A stretch of 64,000 nt of DNA from contig CBFHXG010000005.1 in NCBI GenBank assembly GCA_965659725.1, positions 1 through 64,000 of the forward strand, read 5' to 3'. The translations under genes and the position numbers were made by a program. Below the pieces are notes generated by a model. That model had not been told where the DNA came from, made no database searches, and worked only from the letters and a program-made list of their open reading frames with translations. Below are positions 33,384-41,460 of the stretch, one piece after another. The DNA is from Phaeocystidibacter sp965659725 (lineage in GTDB: Bacteria; Bacteroidota; Bacteroidia; Flavobacteriales; Schleiferiaceae). Every line of letters begins with the position of its first letter. The first letter of the stretch is position 1.

Positions 33384-34694
33384 TTACTCCTTGTTGTTGG
33401 ACCCTTGAGGTGGATTGTTATGTCCGCCTTTATGCCGTTTGTGCTGTGGTTTGCCGCCCTTGTGTTGATTGGAGTTTCCACCGCCTTTTTTCTTGCCGTG
33501 AAACTTCTTATTGCGATTATTTGGGCGACGTTTTCCAGAAGAACGGTTTACCTGATACTCTGGACCTTTGCCCATTTCTTCAGGTAGTGGGAGCATTTCG
33601 ATAACGGGGCCTACGAGTTCTTCGATCCGACTATACTTTCGCATGTCGGCTTGATTGATAAGCGTGATGGCTTCTCCGTTCGTATTGGCTCTCGCGGTCC
33701 TGCCTACACGGTGAACGTAGTCTTCCGGCGCATTTGGAACGTCAAAATTGATGACGAGTGAGATGTCTTGAATGTCGATACCTCGGCTGAGCACATCCGT
33801 AGCGACTAGGATTCGGACTCGCTTGCTTCGGAACTTCATGAGCACTTCTTCGCGCTCTTTTTGCTCATAATCAGAGGAGATCCCCTCTGTATCAAATCGT
33901 TTCTTTAGTCGTCTTACGAGGCCGCTTACTTTATTCTTTCTCGAGCAAAAAATGATGATGGAATCGTAGTCTGGGCGATCCTTTACGATGCGCTCGACCA
34001 GCTCTTCTTTGTTTTCATCATACACGCAATATGCACGTTGCGTTACACCAGATGCTGTTTTGGATATGGAAATGCTCACTTCCTCCGGATCGTGCAAGAT
34101 CTCCTTGGCCAGCTTGCGGATCTTTGGAGGCATAGTGGCGCTAAAGAGCAAGTTTTGGCGCTTCTTTGGAAGATGATCAACGATGGTCATCAGGTCTTCA
34201 TAGAACCCCATGTCAAGCATTCGGTCGGCTTCATCGAGGATGAGGTGACGTACTTCATTGAACTTGACGTAGCCCATTTTAAGGTGAGCAATGAGCTTAC
34301 CTGGTGTGGCAACGATGATATCTGTGCCGTTGGTGAGCGCTTGCTTTTCCTTGTCCCAATCATCTGCACCGCCACCACCATAAACCGTTTCGGAGTGTGC
34401 ATCGGTAAAATAGGCCATTCCCATGATCTGGGAGTTGATCTGTCCTGCCAACTCGCGTGTTGGTACGATGATGAGTGTTGATGTTCCTTTGATATGCTCC
34501 TTCTTGATCTGTTGTAGAACGGGCAGGATAAAGGCTGCTGTTTTTCCGGTACCCGTTTGTGCACAACCGATCATGTCACGGTTCTGCAGAATAATGGGAA
34601 TCGACTTTTCTTGAATGGGCGTGGCTTCTTCAAAGCCCGCATAATGGATGGCCTCTAGTATCTGTTCATCAAGGCCGAACTCGCTGAATTTCAT
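33384..34694 (-). CDS. rhlE: DEAD-box RNA helicase, RhlE type
   Basis: A 436-residue RNA helicase with FSEFGLDEQILEAI, Q motif ATPIQEKSIP, AQTGTGKT (45-52), PTRELAGQ, DEADRML (154-160), SAT, SRGIDIQDI and HRVGRTARA. The C-terminus is a Lys/Asn/Gly/His-rich disordered tail (KKFHGKKKGGGNSNQHKGGK), as in RhlE proteins of Bacteroidota, likely for RNA contact. It is a monocistronic gene upstream of the efflux operon, with a CATCTTTG sequence just before the ATG as a weak −7 box. With the deaD-like gene it makes two DEAD-box genes within 10 kb. Confidence 0.92.
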   Translation of the reverse strand: MKFSEFGLDEQILEAIHYAGFEEATPIQEKSIPIILQNRDMIGCAQTGTGKTAAFILPVLQQIKKEHIKGTSTLIIVPTRELAGQINSQIMGMAYFTDAHSETVYGGGGADDWDKEKQALTNGTDIIVATPGKLIAHLKMGYVKFNEVRHLILDEADRMLDMGFYEDLMTIVDHLPKKRQNLLFSATMPPKIRKLAKEILHDPEEVSISISKTASGVTQRAYCVYDENKEELVERIVKDRPDYDSIIIFCSRKNKVSGLVRRLKKRFDTEGISSDYEQKEREEVLMKFRSKRVRILVATDVLSRGIDIQDISLVINFDVPNAPEDYVHRVGRTARANTNGEAITLINQADMRKYSRIEELVGPVIEMLPLPEEMGKGPEYQVNRSSGKRRPNNRNKKFHGKKKGGGNSNQHKGGKPQHKRHKGGHNNPPQGSNNKE

Positions 34695-34793
34695 GGACTC
34701 AAAGATGAGATATTTTTAATGGCAAACCATCGGTTGAGCGATAAGTATTTCGCGCCACTCTTTACTTGACAGTCAAATAATGGTGGAAGGGAG

Positions 34794-34973
34794 TTAGGAC
34801 TTCCGACCGAGATACTGATCGGCCGTATTTTCTTTTTCTAGGATCTTCATAGTGAGGGTATGCCTTCCGGCAAGGATCGCTTTTTGAAGCAGGTTCAATC
34901 GCGTGAGATCTTCATCGCGCAGTGATGGGAATATCCGCAATAGGGAGAACAAGAACTTCTGAATAGCAAGCAT
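34794..34973 (-). CDS. Hypothetical mini-protein, 59 residues
   Basis: ATG 34971-34973 to TAA 34794-34796. The product begins MLAIQKFLFSLLRIFPSL and contains an amphipathic, Leu-rich middle (DLTRLNLLQKAILAGR) and a charged end. The start is 1 bp after the stop of the 39-codon frame at 34975-35094, an arrangement that suggests a small two-gene unit. No known family is recognised. The evidence is spacing, open frame and a promoter-like box upstream of the pair; codon-level evidence was not computed. Confidence 0.4.
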   Translation of the reverse strand: MLAIQKFLFSLLRIFPSLRDEDLTRLNLLQKAILAGRHTLTMKILEKENTADQYLGRKS

Positions 34974-34974
34974 T

Positions 34975-35094
34975 CTAGCGGATTATCCAAGTTGCAATTC
35001 CCAGCAATGCCAAGAGGCCAAGTCCTAAGAAAACCTGTTTGTAATAGGTGGTCCTCAGTACTTTCAGACGATGCTTAGTGGAGCTAAAACTCAT
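34975..35094 (-). CDS. Hypothetical single-pass membrane mini-protein, 39 residues
   Basis: ATG 35092-35094 to TAG 34975-34977. The N-terminal half is basic (MSFSSTKHRLKVLRTTYYK) and the rest is one membrane helix (VFLGLGLLALLGIATWII) ending in Arg. The charge pattern suits an inner-membrane small protein with its N-terminus inside. A TATCTTTC box (35118-35125, one mismatch to TAnnTTTG) lies 23 bp upstream, and the next mini-ORF starts 1 bp after its stop. Family unknown. Confidence 0.45.
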   Translation of the reverse strand: MSFSSTKHRLKVLRTTYYKQVFLGLGLLALLGIATWIIR

Positions 35095-35142
35095 TCAAAC
35101 ATTGAATTGATAACAATGAAAGATACGAATTCTGAGATGCAG

Positions 35143-35178
35143 AATGAAAAAAGTCCTCACCAGTTAGGGTGAGGACTT
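35143..35178 (-). terminator. Terminator of the DUF4382 lipoprotein gene
   Basis: An 11-bp perfect stem (35151-35161 with 35168-35178, GTCCTCACC core) with a 6-nt loop, followed on the minus strand by a run of six Ts. A strong intrinsic terminator after the 35210-35980 gene. Confidence 0.85.
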
Positions 35179-35209
35179 CATTCGTGTGTTTTAGTTCTAA
35201 AGCTGATTA

Positions 35210-35980
35210 TTAGAACTGGATGGTGTCGATATCCGTGGTTTGACCCAGTGTAACACTCACGCCTGTTTCAATTTGATCGGTGTATGGAGCAACCGCATCG
35301 AAGTTTACATCGAATGTTCCGGCTGAGATGCCGTTCAATTTGAAGTAGCCAGTAGAGTCTGGAATAGTACCGATAGTGTCACCAGCATCCACTACGTAGG
35401 TATAAGCTACGGCTGTGTCTGGTTGCACTACACCTTCAATAGATCCGCTCGTTGCATCCACGAATGCGCGGATCACTGGCTTCAAGATGTATTTATCATT
35501 TCCAGTTTCAACAACACTCTTGCAAGCGTCGAAGTCCAAGGTTACATCATATTCAACTCCATTAATCAACTCTTGTTGGAAGTTGATCTTCAACCCACTT
35601 TGCTGCGCGCTAGGCGTCTTGAGGTCGTACACAGTAGAATCTACCATGATGGTGTTGTTACTGCCTAAGATCAAACGCACTTGGTTAATGCGACCTGTTG
35701 GAAGGTTCTGGGTTGCGATGAGCGTATCAAGTCCGTTGTTGTAATCCAAAAGGTTATAGATTCCTGGTTGGATCGCGTTCAGCGTGATAGAGTTTGTATC
35801 TTCATAGAATACCTCTACTGCCTGAACGTCGATATTCACCTCGTCATAGTCACACGGAGCATCGGTCAAATGAATATTCATCTTTGATGTTCCATTCGAC
35901 GTTGTAGCATCAGGAGAGCAGGATACAAGCGTAAGACTTGCTAATGCGGTCCCGGCTAAAAACTTTGATCCGTAATTCAT
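35210..35980 (-). CDS. DUF4382 domain lipoprotein
   Basis: A 256-residue lipoprotein with lipobox Cys 21 (LTLVSC). The DUF4382 part begins at MNIHLTDAPCDYDEVNIDV, a typical start for this family, and continues to about residue 165. A carboxypeptidase-regulatory-like beta domain follows (GSIEGVVQPDTAVAYTYVV to GTFDVNFDAVAP). Such proteins are surface or periplasmic and of unknown function. It is transcribed alone, with a strong terminator, just downstream of two type IX cargo genes. Confidence 0.83.
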   Translation of the reverse strand: MNYGSKFLAGTALASLTLVSCSPDATTSNGTSKMNIHLTDAPCDYDEVNIDVQAVEVFYEDTNSITLNAIQPGIYNLLDYNNGLDTLIATQNLPTGRINQVRLILGSNNTIMVDSTVYDLKTPSAQQSGLKINFQQELINGVEYDVTLDFDACKSVVETGNDKYILKPVIRAFVDATSGSIEGVVQPDTAVAYTYVVDAGDTIGTIPDSTGYFKLNGISAGTFDVNFDAVAPYTDQIETGVSVTLGQTTDIDTIQF

Positions 35981-36061
35981 GTGAATAGGGTTTTAAGATT
36001 TTGTGTGTTTCAGAAGGAATACCCTTCATTTATATCGCGACATGGACCATGAAAACCCGCA

Positions 36062-36104
36062 TGAACAAAAAGAAAAGCCGCCCAACTCCGAGGAGTGGGC
36101 GGCT
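36062..36104 (-). terminator. Terminator after the first type IX cargo gene
   Basis: A GC-rich stem, AGCCGCCCA at 36076-36084 with its complement at 36096-36104, extended by ACTCC/GGAGT with one bulge. It is followed on the minus strand by a T-rich stretch. It lies 24 bp after the stop of the 36128-38317 gene. Confidence 0.8.
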
Positions 36105-36127
36105 CTATATTTCGCTAAGAACTCGTC

Positions 36128-38317
36128 TTAGTCGTTGGTCATAATAGTAAGTGATCCGTCGTGAACTTCACTTTGGCCAGTTGGCGAGTGATTGAGTTCG
36201 ATCACATAGAAGTAAGTACCGTCGGCAAGATCTTGGCCATTACTATCTTTTCCATCGAAGGCATTGGCATTAGTGTATTTATCGGTACTCCAAACCCTAC
36301 GTCCCCAACGGTCATAGATACTCACGGTACTAGACTCCCAAGAGTCGATTCCTTCGATTGTCCAAAGGTCGTTGATTAAGTCACCATTCGGGCTGAATAC
36401 ATTCGGAATACGAATTGGAACGGCACCTGTAGGTGGGATGATAGGCTCTGTTGGTACAGAGTAGATGATCCAGTTGGACTCACTTACATAGTTATCTCTA
36501 TCAGGTGTAGTGAGTATGCGAAGGGCATATTCTCCTGGAGTCGCGTCTGGCAACGATAGCGTGTAAGCCGAGTCCGCGATAGGGAACGCTGCATCATCTA
36601 CATTCTGGAAGTCATAGCCTCCTGTATCATTCTTAGGACCCCATTGAAGTTGGTATTTGATATTGTTGATATCAGGATACTGTATGCCACCATAGTTACT
36701 CCAATTAAGAGGCATGTTCAATGGATTGGAAAGATCACCTTGCAACACAATGGTATGCTTCGGCGGAGTGAGGTACAATTCAATACCGTTGGCCACCAAT
36801 GAAATTCGATAGTTGTGGTATTGAGCATCTACCTTACCTGGTCCAGGAGCACCATCATACACGTAACCTTGGAGATGGTTACCAGTAGTTACTAGGTTGT
36901 AGGTGCTACCTGAATCGTCTGAGCGATACACACGAACGAAATCGATGAATTGCTCTGGAATAGTTGCTGTATCGATGTAGAAGTCTACACGGTTTCTCTT
37001 ATCCTGATTGACGGTCACACCCGCAGTCTTGTACTCAGGGAATAAACAGTCATTTACTTTCAGGATGATCGTGTCAAATTCATTCATCGGTTTACCACAC
37101 TTGTTGAGTAGGGTGTTACCGTCCGAACCGAACTTACTGTAGAGGTAGTAGTCACCGTTAAAGATCAACGGCTTATAAAGTTTCAAAGTAATGCTGTCGG
37201 TCTCACCGTTCTGGTTACAATACGACTGCACACCCTTCACCGGTATCGGTTGTCCGTTAGGCGCAGTTAAACGGAAATCCGTTCCATCTGGGGCTACAGA
37301 AATACATTCTACAGAAAGAGTGAATTGCAATGTTACTGTTGAGTCGTAACAGCTGTATTCCCTTGTTTGGCGTCCTTGAGCATCCAGTGACACCCCAGGG
37401 GCATTAGGGTCTAATCGCACACCCTGATTCACCGCAGGCACACAGTTATTGGCTACCACCACTTGTATCTCTCGGTTCGAGCTACCTACCTTTTCCCAAA
37501 AGAAATAGGTGGAGTCGAAACGATACTCATCGACTCGTAATGCGATTACAGAAACCTCCGTTCCACCTGGAAGGTCGGCGATAAACGAGATGTTACCTGT
37601 AGCTGGGTCAAGTGTATAAGGTGCAGCTGAGCTAGTGCTGAACGGACTATTCTTGTTGAAAGGAGTTGTGTAAGGTACGTTTATACCTGCATTGCTTCGT
37701 GGATCGATAAGCTCATAACGGATAGAATCTCCATCTGGCTCAGTTGCACGTTGCAAGTAGTTGATGAAACCACCTTCACATACATAAGCGATCGGGTCGG
37801 ATACGAATGAAGGAGAGGTGTTGTTACCCAAACCTTGACGGTTGTTCAACTCAGCTTCGAAGTAGAATGCGAAACCAGCACTACTTGCACCACCTCCGAT
37901 ATTGGTGATACCACCGGGACGACAACAAAGGTCCCAAGACAATTTGTAGTCGGAACAACGCTGTGTTAGCGTTAGAGGGGCCGAGGTAGTTGTTTCATAA
38001 ACGTTCACCTCCGGCAAGAATCCACCTGCGTTGGACTGGTTGATACAGTCGAAGGCAAAGGATGAAGCCGAGTAAACATTGGTTCTTGTCAAACTCACGG
38101 AGGTGTTGATACCACAGGTTTGTGAACGAACATCAACGTTGGTGGTGGCAGGCAAACCAGCTCCGGTTGACTGTCTGTAGATCACCAATTTCACATAGTA
38201 CTGGTTGTTTCCGAGATACTCATATTGGATATCTCCACCAATAACGTGTGACGCTGATGCTGGCATGCTGAAAAGTCCGATCAGCAATACTGTTAATAGA
38301 CGATAAATAGCTTTCAT
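36128..38317 (-). CDS. Type IX-secreted surface protein with gliding motility-associated C-terminal domain (copy 1)
   Basis: A 729-residue exported protein. The signal peptide ends in SASHVIGGDIQYEYLG, after which come about 600 residues of Cys-containing beta-rich sequence without a known catalytic motif. The last 95 residues (IPNVFSPNGDLINDLWTIEG, YDRWGRRVW, NGQDLADGTYFYVIEL) are the type B sorting/gliding C-terminal domain, so it should be exported by the type IX system and attached at the surface. It is closely similar over its full length to the next upstream gene (38457-40616), clear tandem paralogues. A TACTTTCG box lies upstream and a strong terminator downstream. Confidence 0.88.
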   Translation of the reverse strand: MKAIYRLLTVLLIGLFSMPASASHVIGGDIQYEYLGNNQYYVKLVIYRQSTGAGLPATTNVDVRSQTCGINTSVSLTRTNVYSASSFAFDCINQSNAGGFLPEVNVYETTTSAPLTLTQRCSDYKLSWDLCCRPGGITNIGGGASSAGFAFYFEAELNNRQGLGNNTSPSFVSDPIAYVCEGGFINYLQRATEPDGDSIRYELIDPRSNAGINVPYTTPFNKNSPFSTSSAAPYTLDPATGNISFIADLPGGTEVSVIALRVDEYRFDSTYFFWEKVGSSNREIQVVVANNCVPAVNQGVRLDPNAPGVSLDAQGRQTREYSCYDSTVTLQFTLSVECISVAPDGTDFRLTAPNGQPIPVKGVQSYCNQNGETDSITLKLYKPLIFNGDYYLYSKFGSDGNTLLNKCGKPMNEFDTIILKVNDCLFPEYKTAGVTVNQDKRNRVDFYIDTATIPEQFIDFVRVYRSDDSGSTYNLVTTGNHLQGYVYDGAPGPGKVDAQYHNYRISLVANGIELYLTPPKHTIVLQGDLSNPLNMPLNWSNYGGIQYPDINNIKYQLQWGPKNDTGGYDFQNVDDAAFPIADSAYTLSLPDATPGEYALRILTTPDRDNYVSESNWIIYSVPTEPIIPPTGAVPIRIPNVFSPNGDLINDLWTIEGIDSWESSTVSIYDRWGRRVWSTDKYTNANAFDGKDSNGQDLADGTYFYVIELNHSPTGQSEVHDGSLTIMTND

Positions 38318-38342
38318 GTAGGCGCTCTTTTGCGATAGTCCT

Positions 38343-38350
38343 CGAAAGTA
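38343..38350 (-). promoter_or_regulatory. Candidate −7 box for cargo copy 1
   Basis: TACTTTCG on the minus strand, identical to the octamer before ileS, 25 bp before the ATG. Confidence 0.4.
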
Positions 38351-38387
38351 CTAAAAAGTGCTCATACGCCGTATGTATAATTAGTTA

Positions 38388-38430
38388 AGGGTTGTCGTAC
38401 ACCCCCGATAAGCGGATGAACGACAACCCT
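38388..38430 (-). terminator. Hairpin after cargo copy 2
   Basis: An 11-bp perfect stem, AGGGTTGTCGT at 38388-38398 with its complement at 38420-38430, and a 21-nt loop. It lies between the two paralogues. The following sequence is AT-rich but has no long T-run, so termination may be partial. Confidence 0.5.
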
Positions 38431-38456
38431 CATTTATTTAACGAAAGAAGTGCATT

Positions 38457-40616
38457 TTATTTCATTAAGGTCACGCTGCCAGACTCTTGGGCTGAAGATC
38501 CAATCGGACCACCCGTTGCGGAGATCACGTAGAAGTAAGTTCCCTCAGCCATTTCACGGCCATTTGAAGTAAGACCATTCCACGCGTTCGCATTGGTGTA
38601 ATTGTCATTGTAATACACCTCTTTACCCCAACGGTCGTAGATCGTAACACGCACATTGTCAAAAGCTTCTATGCCTCTGATCGTCCAGCGATCGTTCAAT
38701 GCATTTTCATCTGGAGTGAACACATTCGGTATGCGAAGAACCACGTCTGGTTCTGGAACTGGATCCGGATCTGAAGGGATGCCAAACACGATCCAATTGG
38801 ACTCAGATTGATAATCGTTCTCAATATTGGTCTTCACTCTTAATGCATAGGTTCCTTCTGCCAATCCCGAAGCATCGAACACATACGATGAGTCAGCGGT
38901 TGGGAAGAATGGATCATTGATAGGTGACCACGTGTAGTCCCCGTTTGCATCCGCTATGCCCAACTCCCCAGTGTATGTGGCTGTCCAACCATCGTAGCTG
39001 GTCCACGTCATCGGCACTTCACCGTTGTTCAGTGATCCTTCGAGTAAGATGCTATTGATGCCTCGCGTATAATCCAGCTCTTGGCCACCCGCAATGAATT
39101 GCGCCCTGTAACGGAAGGAGTTGTTGTCAACAGAGGTGCCATTCGTCGTATAATCCACATAGCCAGAATCGGCTACATTGGCGGTTCCAACGAGATTGTA
39201 GGTCTGACCATTATCATCCGACCTAAAGATCCTGATGAAATCAACGAAGCTTTCCGAGAGCGTGTTGGTATCGAGCGACCATTGCACATAGGTGTGCCGA
39301 TCATCAAATACGGTCACATTTTCTAAGTCGTACACGGGATCCAAACAATCATCCACTCTCAATATGATGGTATCGAATTCATTCATCGATTTACCACATT
39401 TATTGAATAGCGTGTTTCCGTCTGTACCTACTTTAGTGTAGAGGTAGTAATCACCATTGAATATGAGGGGTTTGAAGAGGTCCAGTCGAACTGAGTCCGT
39501 CTCCGAATTGACATCACAGAATGGTAAAGCTCGTTTTATGGGTAATGGTTGCCCGGTGGGCGTTGTCAAACGAAAATCCGTCCCATCATCTGCTACAGAG
39601 AAGCACTCGATAGGCAGTGTGAATTGTAGTGTCACTGAAGTGTCGCCACAATCATAGTCTTTCACTTGCCGTCCTAAGGTATCCAGGTAAACACCCGGGG
39701 CTAGGGGATCCAGACGAACACCGGCATTGACCTCAGGCCTACAATTCGTCCTAACCACCAATTGGATCTCCCTTGAAGCGAAGCCAATTTCATCCCAAAT
39801 ACCATTCAGTGTATCGAAGCGGAATTCGCGAACTACGATAGCGAAGGTGGAAACCTCATCGGCAGTGGCATTGCTTTGGAACGTAAGTGTTCCTGTGCCT
39901 GGGTTCAGTGTAAAAGGAAATTGAGGATCAGTGCTGATCGGGTTTGTGAAAGAGAAGTTAGCATTGTAGTTCACTTGAGCGTTAGCTGTGTTCAAAGCAG
40001 GAACTAGCTCGTAGTAAAGGGAGTCTCCATCCGGCTCAACTGCGTTTTGTTGGTAAACTTGATACGCATCCTTACATGCATAGTTAACTGGAGTATTCAA
40101 GAAATTTGGAGCAGAGTTGTTGCCCAATCGACGGTTGAGTTCTGCTTCGAAATAGAAGTTACCTCCATTTTGGATGTTGGTGTAGTTGTTTGGACGACAG
40201 CAACCCAATAGCCAAATCCTAAACTGGGTACAACTGGAGTTGATCACGATGGTATCCTTATAGATATTCACTTGGGGGTCGGGGATACCCGATCCCGGCA
40301 GGATACAATCGAATGCACCCAAGGTGCTAGCTGGAAACTCAGGTTGAGTACGGAACATCTGAAGCTGTTGGGAGTACGAGCAATTGATGCCATCGATGCG
40401 GATGTCGGTAATGTTGAGGTCGGTCAATAAAGGCGACTGCAAGTTGGCACCTGTTCCTTCTCGGTAAATGACCATGGTAATTTCATACTGGTTGGGTACA
40501 CCGGTTTGGTCACCTATGTATTTGTAGTAGATGTCACCGCCAATAATGTGGGATGCATCAGCGCCGAAGCTCAATATCAAGAGAGAGAATACGGAGAGTA
40601 GTTTGAACCATTTCAT
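38457..40616 (-). CDS. Type IX-secreted surface protein with gliding motility-associated C-terminal domain (copy 2)
   Basis: A 719-residue paralogue of the protein encoded at 36128-38317. The same opening is seen after the signal peptide (ASHIIGGDIYYKYIG), shared internal blocks such as NKCGKSMNEFDTIILRV, DGDSLYYELVP and TDFRLTTPTGQPLPIK, and the same C-terminal sorting domain (IPNVFTPDENALNDRWTIRG, YDRWGKEVY, GTYFYVI). A function is not known; such proteins are usually surface adhesins or structural proteins (inference). A separate promoter is likely, because a hairpin follows the gene and the 242-bp upstream gap contains a TACATTTC box at 40655-40662. Confidence 0.88.
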   Translation of the reverse strand: MKWFKLLSVFSLLILSFGADASHIIGGDIYYKYIGDQTGVPNQYEITMVIYREGTGANLQSPLLTDLNITDIRIDGINCSYSQQLQMFRTQPEFPASTLGAFDCILPGSGIPDPQVNIYKDTIVINSSCTQFRIWLLGCCRPNNYTNIQNGGNFYFEAELNRRLGNNSAPNFLNTPVNYACKDAYQVYQQNAVEPDGDSLYYELVPALNTANAQVNYNANFSFTNPISTDPQFPFTLNPGTGTLTFQSNATADEVSTFAIVVREFRFDTLNGIWDEIGFASREIQLVVRTNCRPEVNAGVRLDPLAPGVYLDTLGRQVKDYDCGDTSVTLQFTLPIECFSVADDGTDFRLTTPTGQPLPIKRALPFCDVNSETDSVRLDLFKPLIFNGDYYLYTKVGTDGNTLFNKCGKSMNEFDTIILRVDDCLDPVYDLENVTVFDDRHTYVQWSLDTNTLSESFVDFIRIFRSDDNGQTYNLVGTANVADSGYVDYTTNGTSVDNNSFRYRAQFIAGGQELDYTRGINSILLEGSLNNGEVPMTWTSYDGWTATYTGELGIADANGDYTWSPINDPFFPTADSSYVFDASGLAEGTYALRVKTNIENDYQSESNWIVFGIPSDPDPVPEPDVVLRIPNVFTPDENALNDRWTIRGIEAFDNVRVTIYDRWGKEVYYNDNYTNANAWNGLTSNGREMAEGTYFYVISATGGPIGSSAQESGSVTLMK

Positions 40617-40858
40617 AGCGTTAATTTTTGCGTGGGAATGCGATTAGTAACACCGAAATGTATCTCAGTCAATGGCTTTCTTCAATAGGTAATGAGAGGG
40701 CAATGGCGATGGATTTGTGGTAGACCCTTTAGCTCGTGCTTTCGTTTTCTCGACCGAAACAGCCGTTTATAATTCGGCGCATGAGGGTGAGTTGGCGATA
40801 TTTCTTCGCTTGCTCAATCAGGGATATTGACCACTTACTGAGAGTGGGTGTTCGAAGA

Positions 40859-41458
40859 TCAGATCAAAAGACTCACTGAAGTGATGATGAGCCCTGTGAA
40901 GTATCCCAAAACGACCTGTGGAAGGGTGTGGGCTTCGAGCTTCAATCGAGCGGTGCCCACCAAACCGCTAAATAAAATGGTCATCGATATGATCTCGAGC
41001 ATCATCACGCCATAGGTATGGGAAAGGTATACAGCGGTTGCGGTGACCCCCCCAACGCCTGCCATGTGAACGCTCCACTTTGAAAAGCGAAGGAGCAGGT
41101 AGAAGATCATGAGTGTTGCTGCAGACGCGATCAATAGTCGAATGATCTCTTGCGGGAGTTCCTGTTTTCGGAGTGCGTTTGCCGCAAATAAGAAAAAGGC
41201 GATGGCTACCAAGAATGGAAGACGTCTATCTCGAGGCTCCTTCATGTGAAGGGAGTCGATCATTCCAAGATAGCGCATCAACACAGAGAAGATGCCTGGC
41301 ATTATGTAGGTGGACACGAATACAAATGCTACGGTGAAGTACATCTGTTCGTCGGGCACGTGAATGGGGACAGTAGCCAAGACAAGCACGGCGCCGATGG
41401 AAGGAACCAATGCAGGGTGAAAGAGATAAGAAAGAACTTGAGCAAACCGCTTCGACAT
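40859..41458 (-). CDS. PAP2-like integral membrane protein
   Basis: A 199-residue protein with about six membrane segments. The C-terminal block RLKLEAHTLPQVVLGYFTG resembles the third motif of PAP2 phosphatases (His followed by a Gly-rich helix), and HMAGVGGVTA sits where the second motif would be, but the usual Lys-6X-Arg-Pro motif is absent or altered (EPRDRRLPFL). It may be a diverged lipid phosphatase or carrier-lipid protein. It starts 2 bp after the rpoN stop and so is probably cotranscribed. Confidence 0.5.
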   Translation of the reverse strand: MSKRFAQVLSYLFHPALVPSIGAVLVLATVPIHVPDEQMYFTVAFVFVSTYIMPGIFSVLMRYLGMIDSLHMKEPRDRRLPFLVAIAFFLFAANALRKQELPQEIIRLLIASAATLMIFYLLLRFSKWSVHMAGVGGVTATAVYLSHTYGVMMLEIISMTILFSGLVGTARLKLEAHTLPQVVLGYFTGLIITSVSLLI

Positions 41459-41460
41459 GG

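Noticed and set aside
40617..40858. 242-bp gap before cargo copy 2, examined for a small gene or RNA
   Set aside because: Only a −7-like TACATTTC box (40655-40662) was found; no conserved frame or stem-loop was seen.
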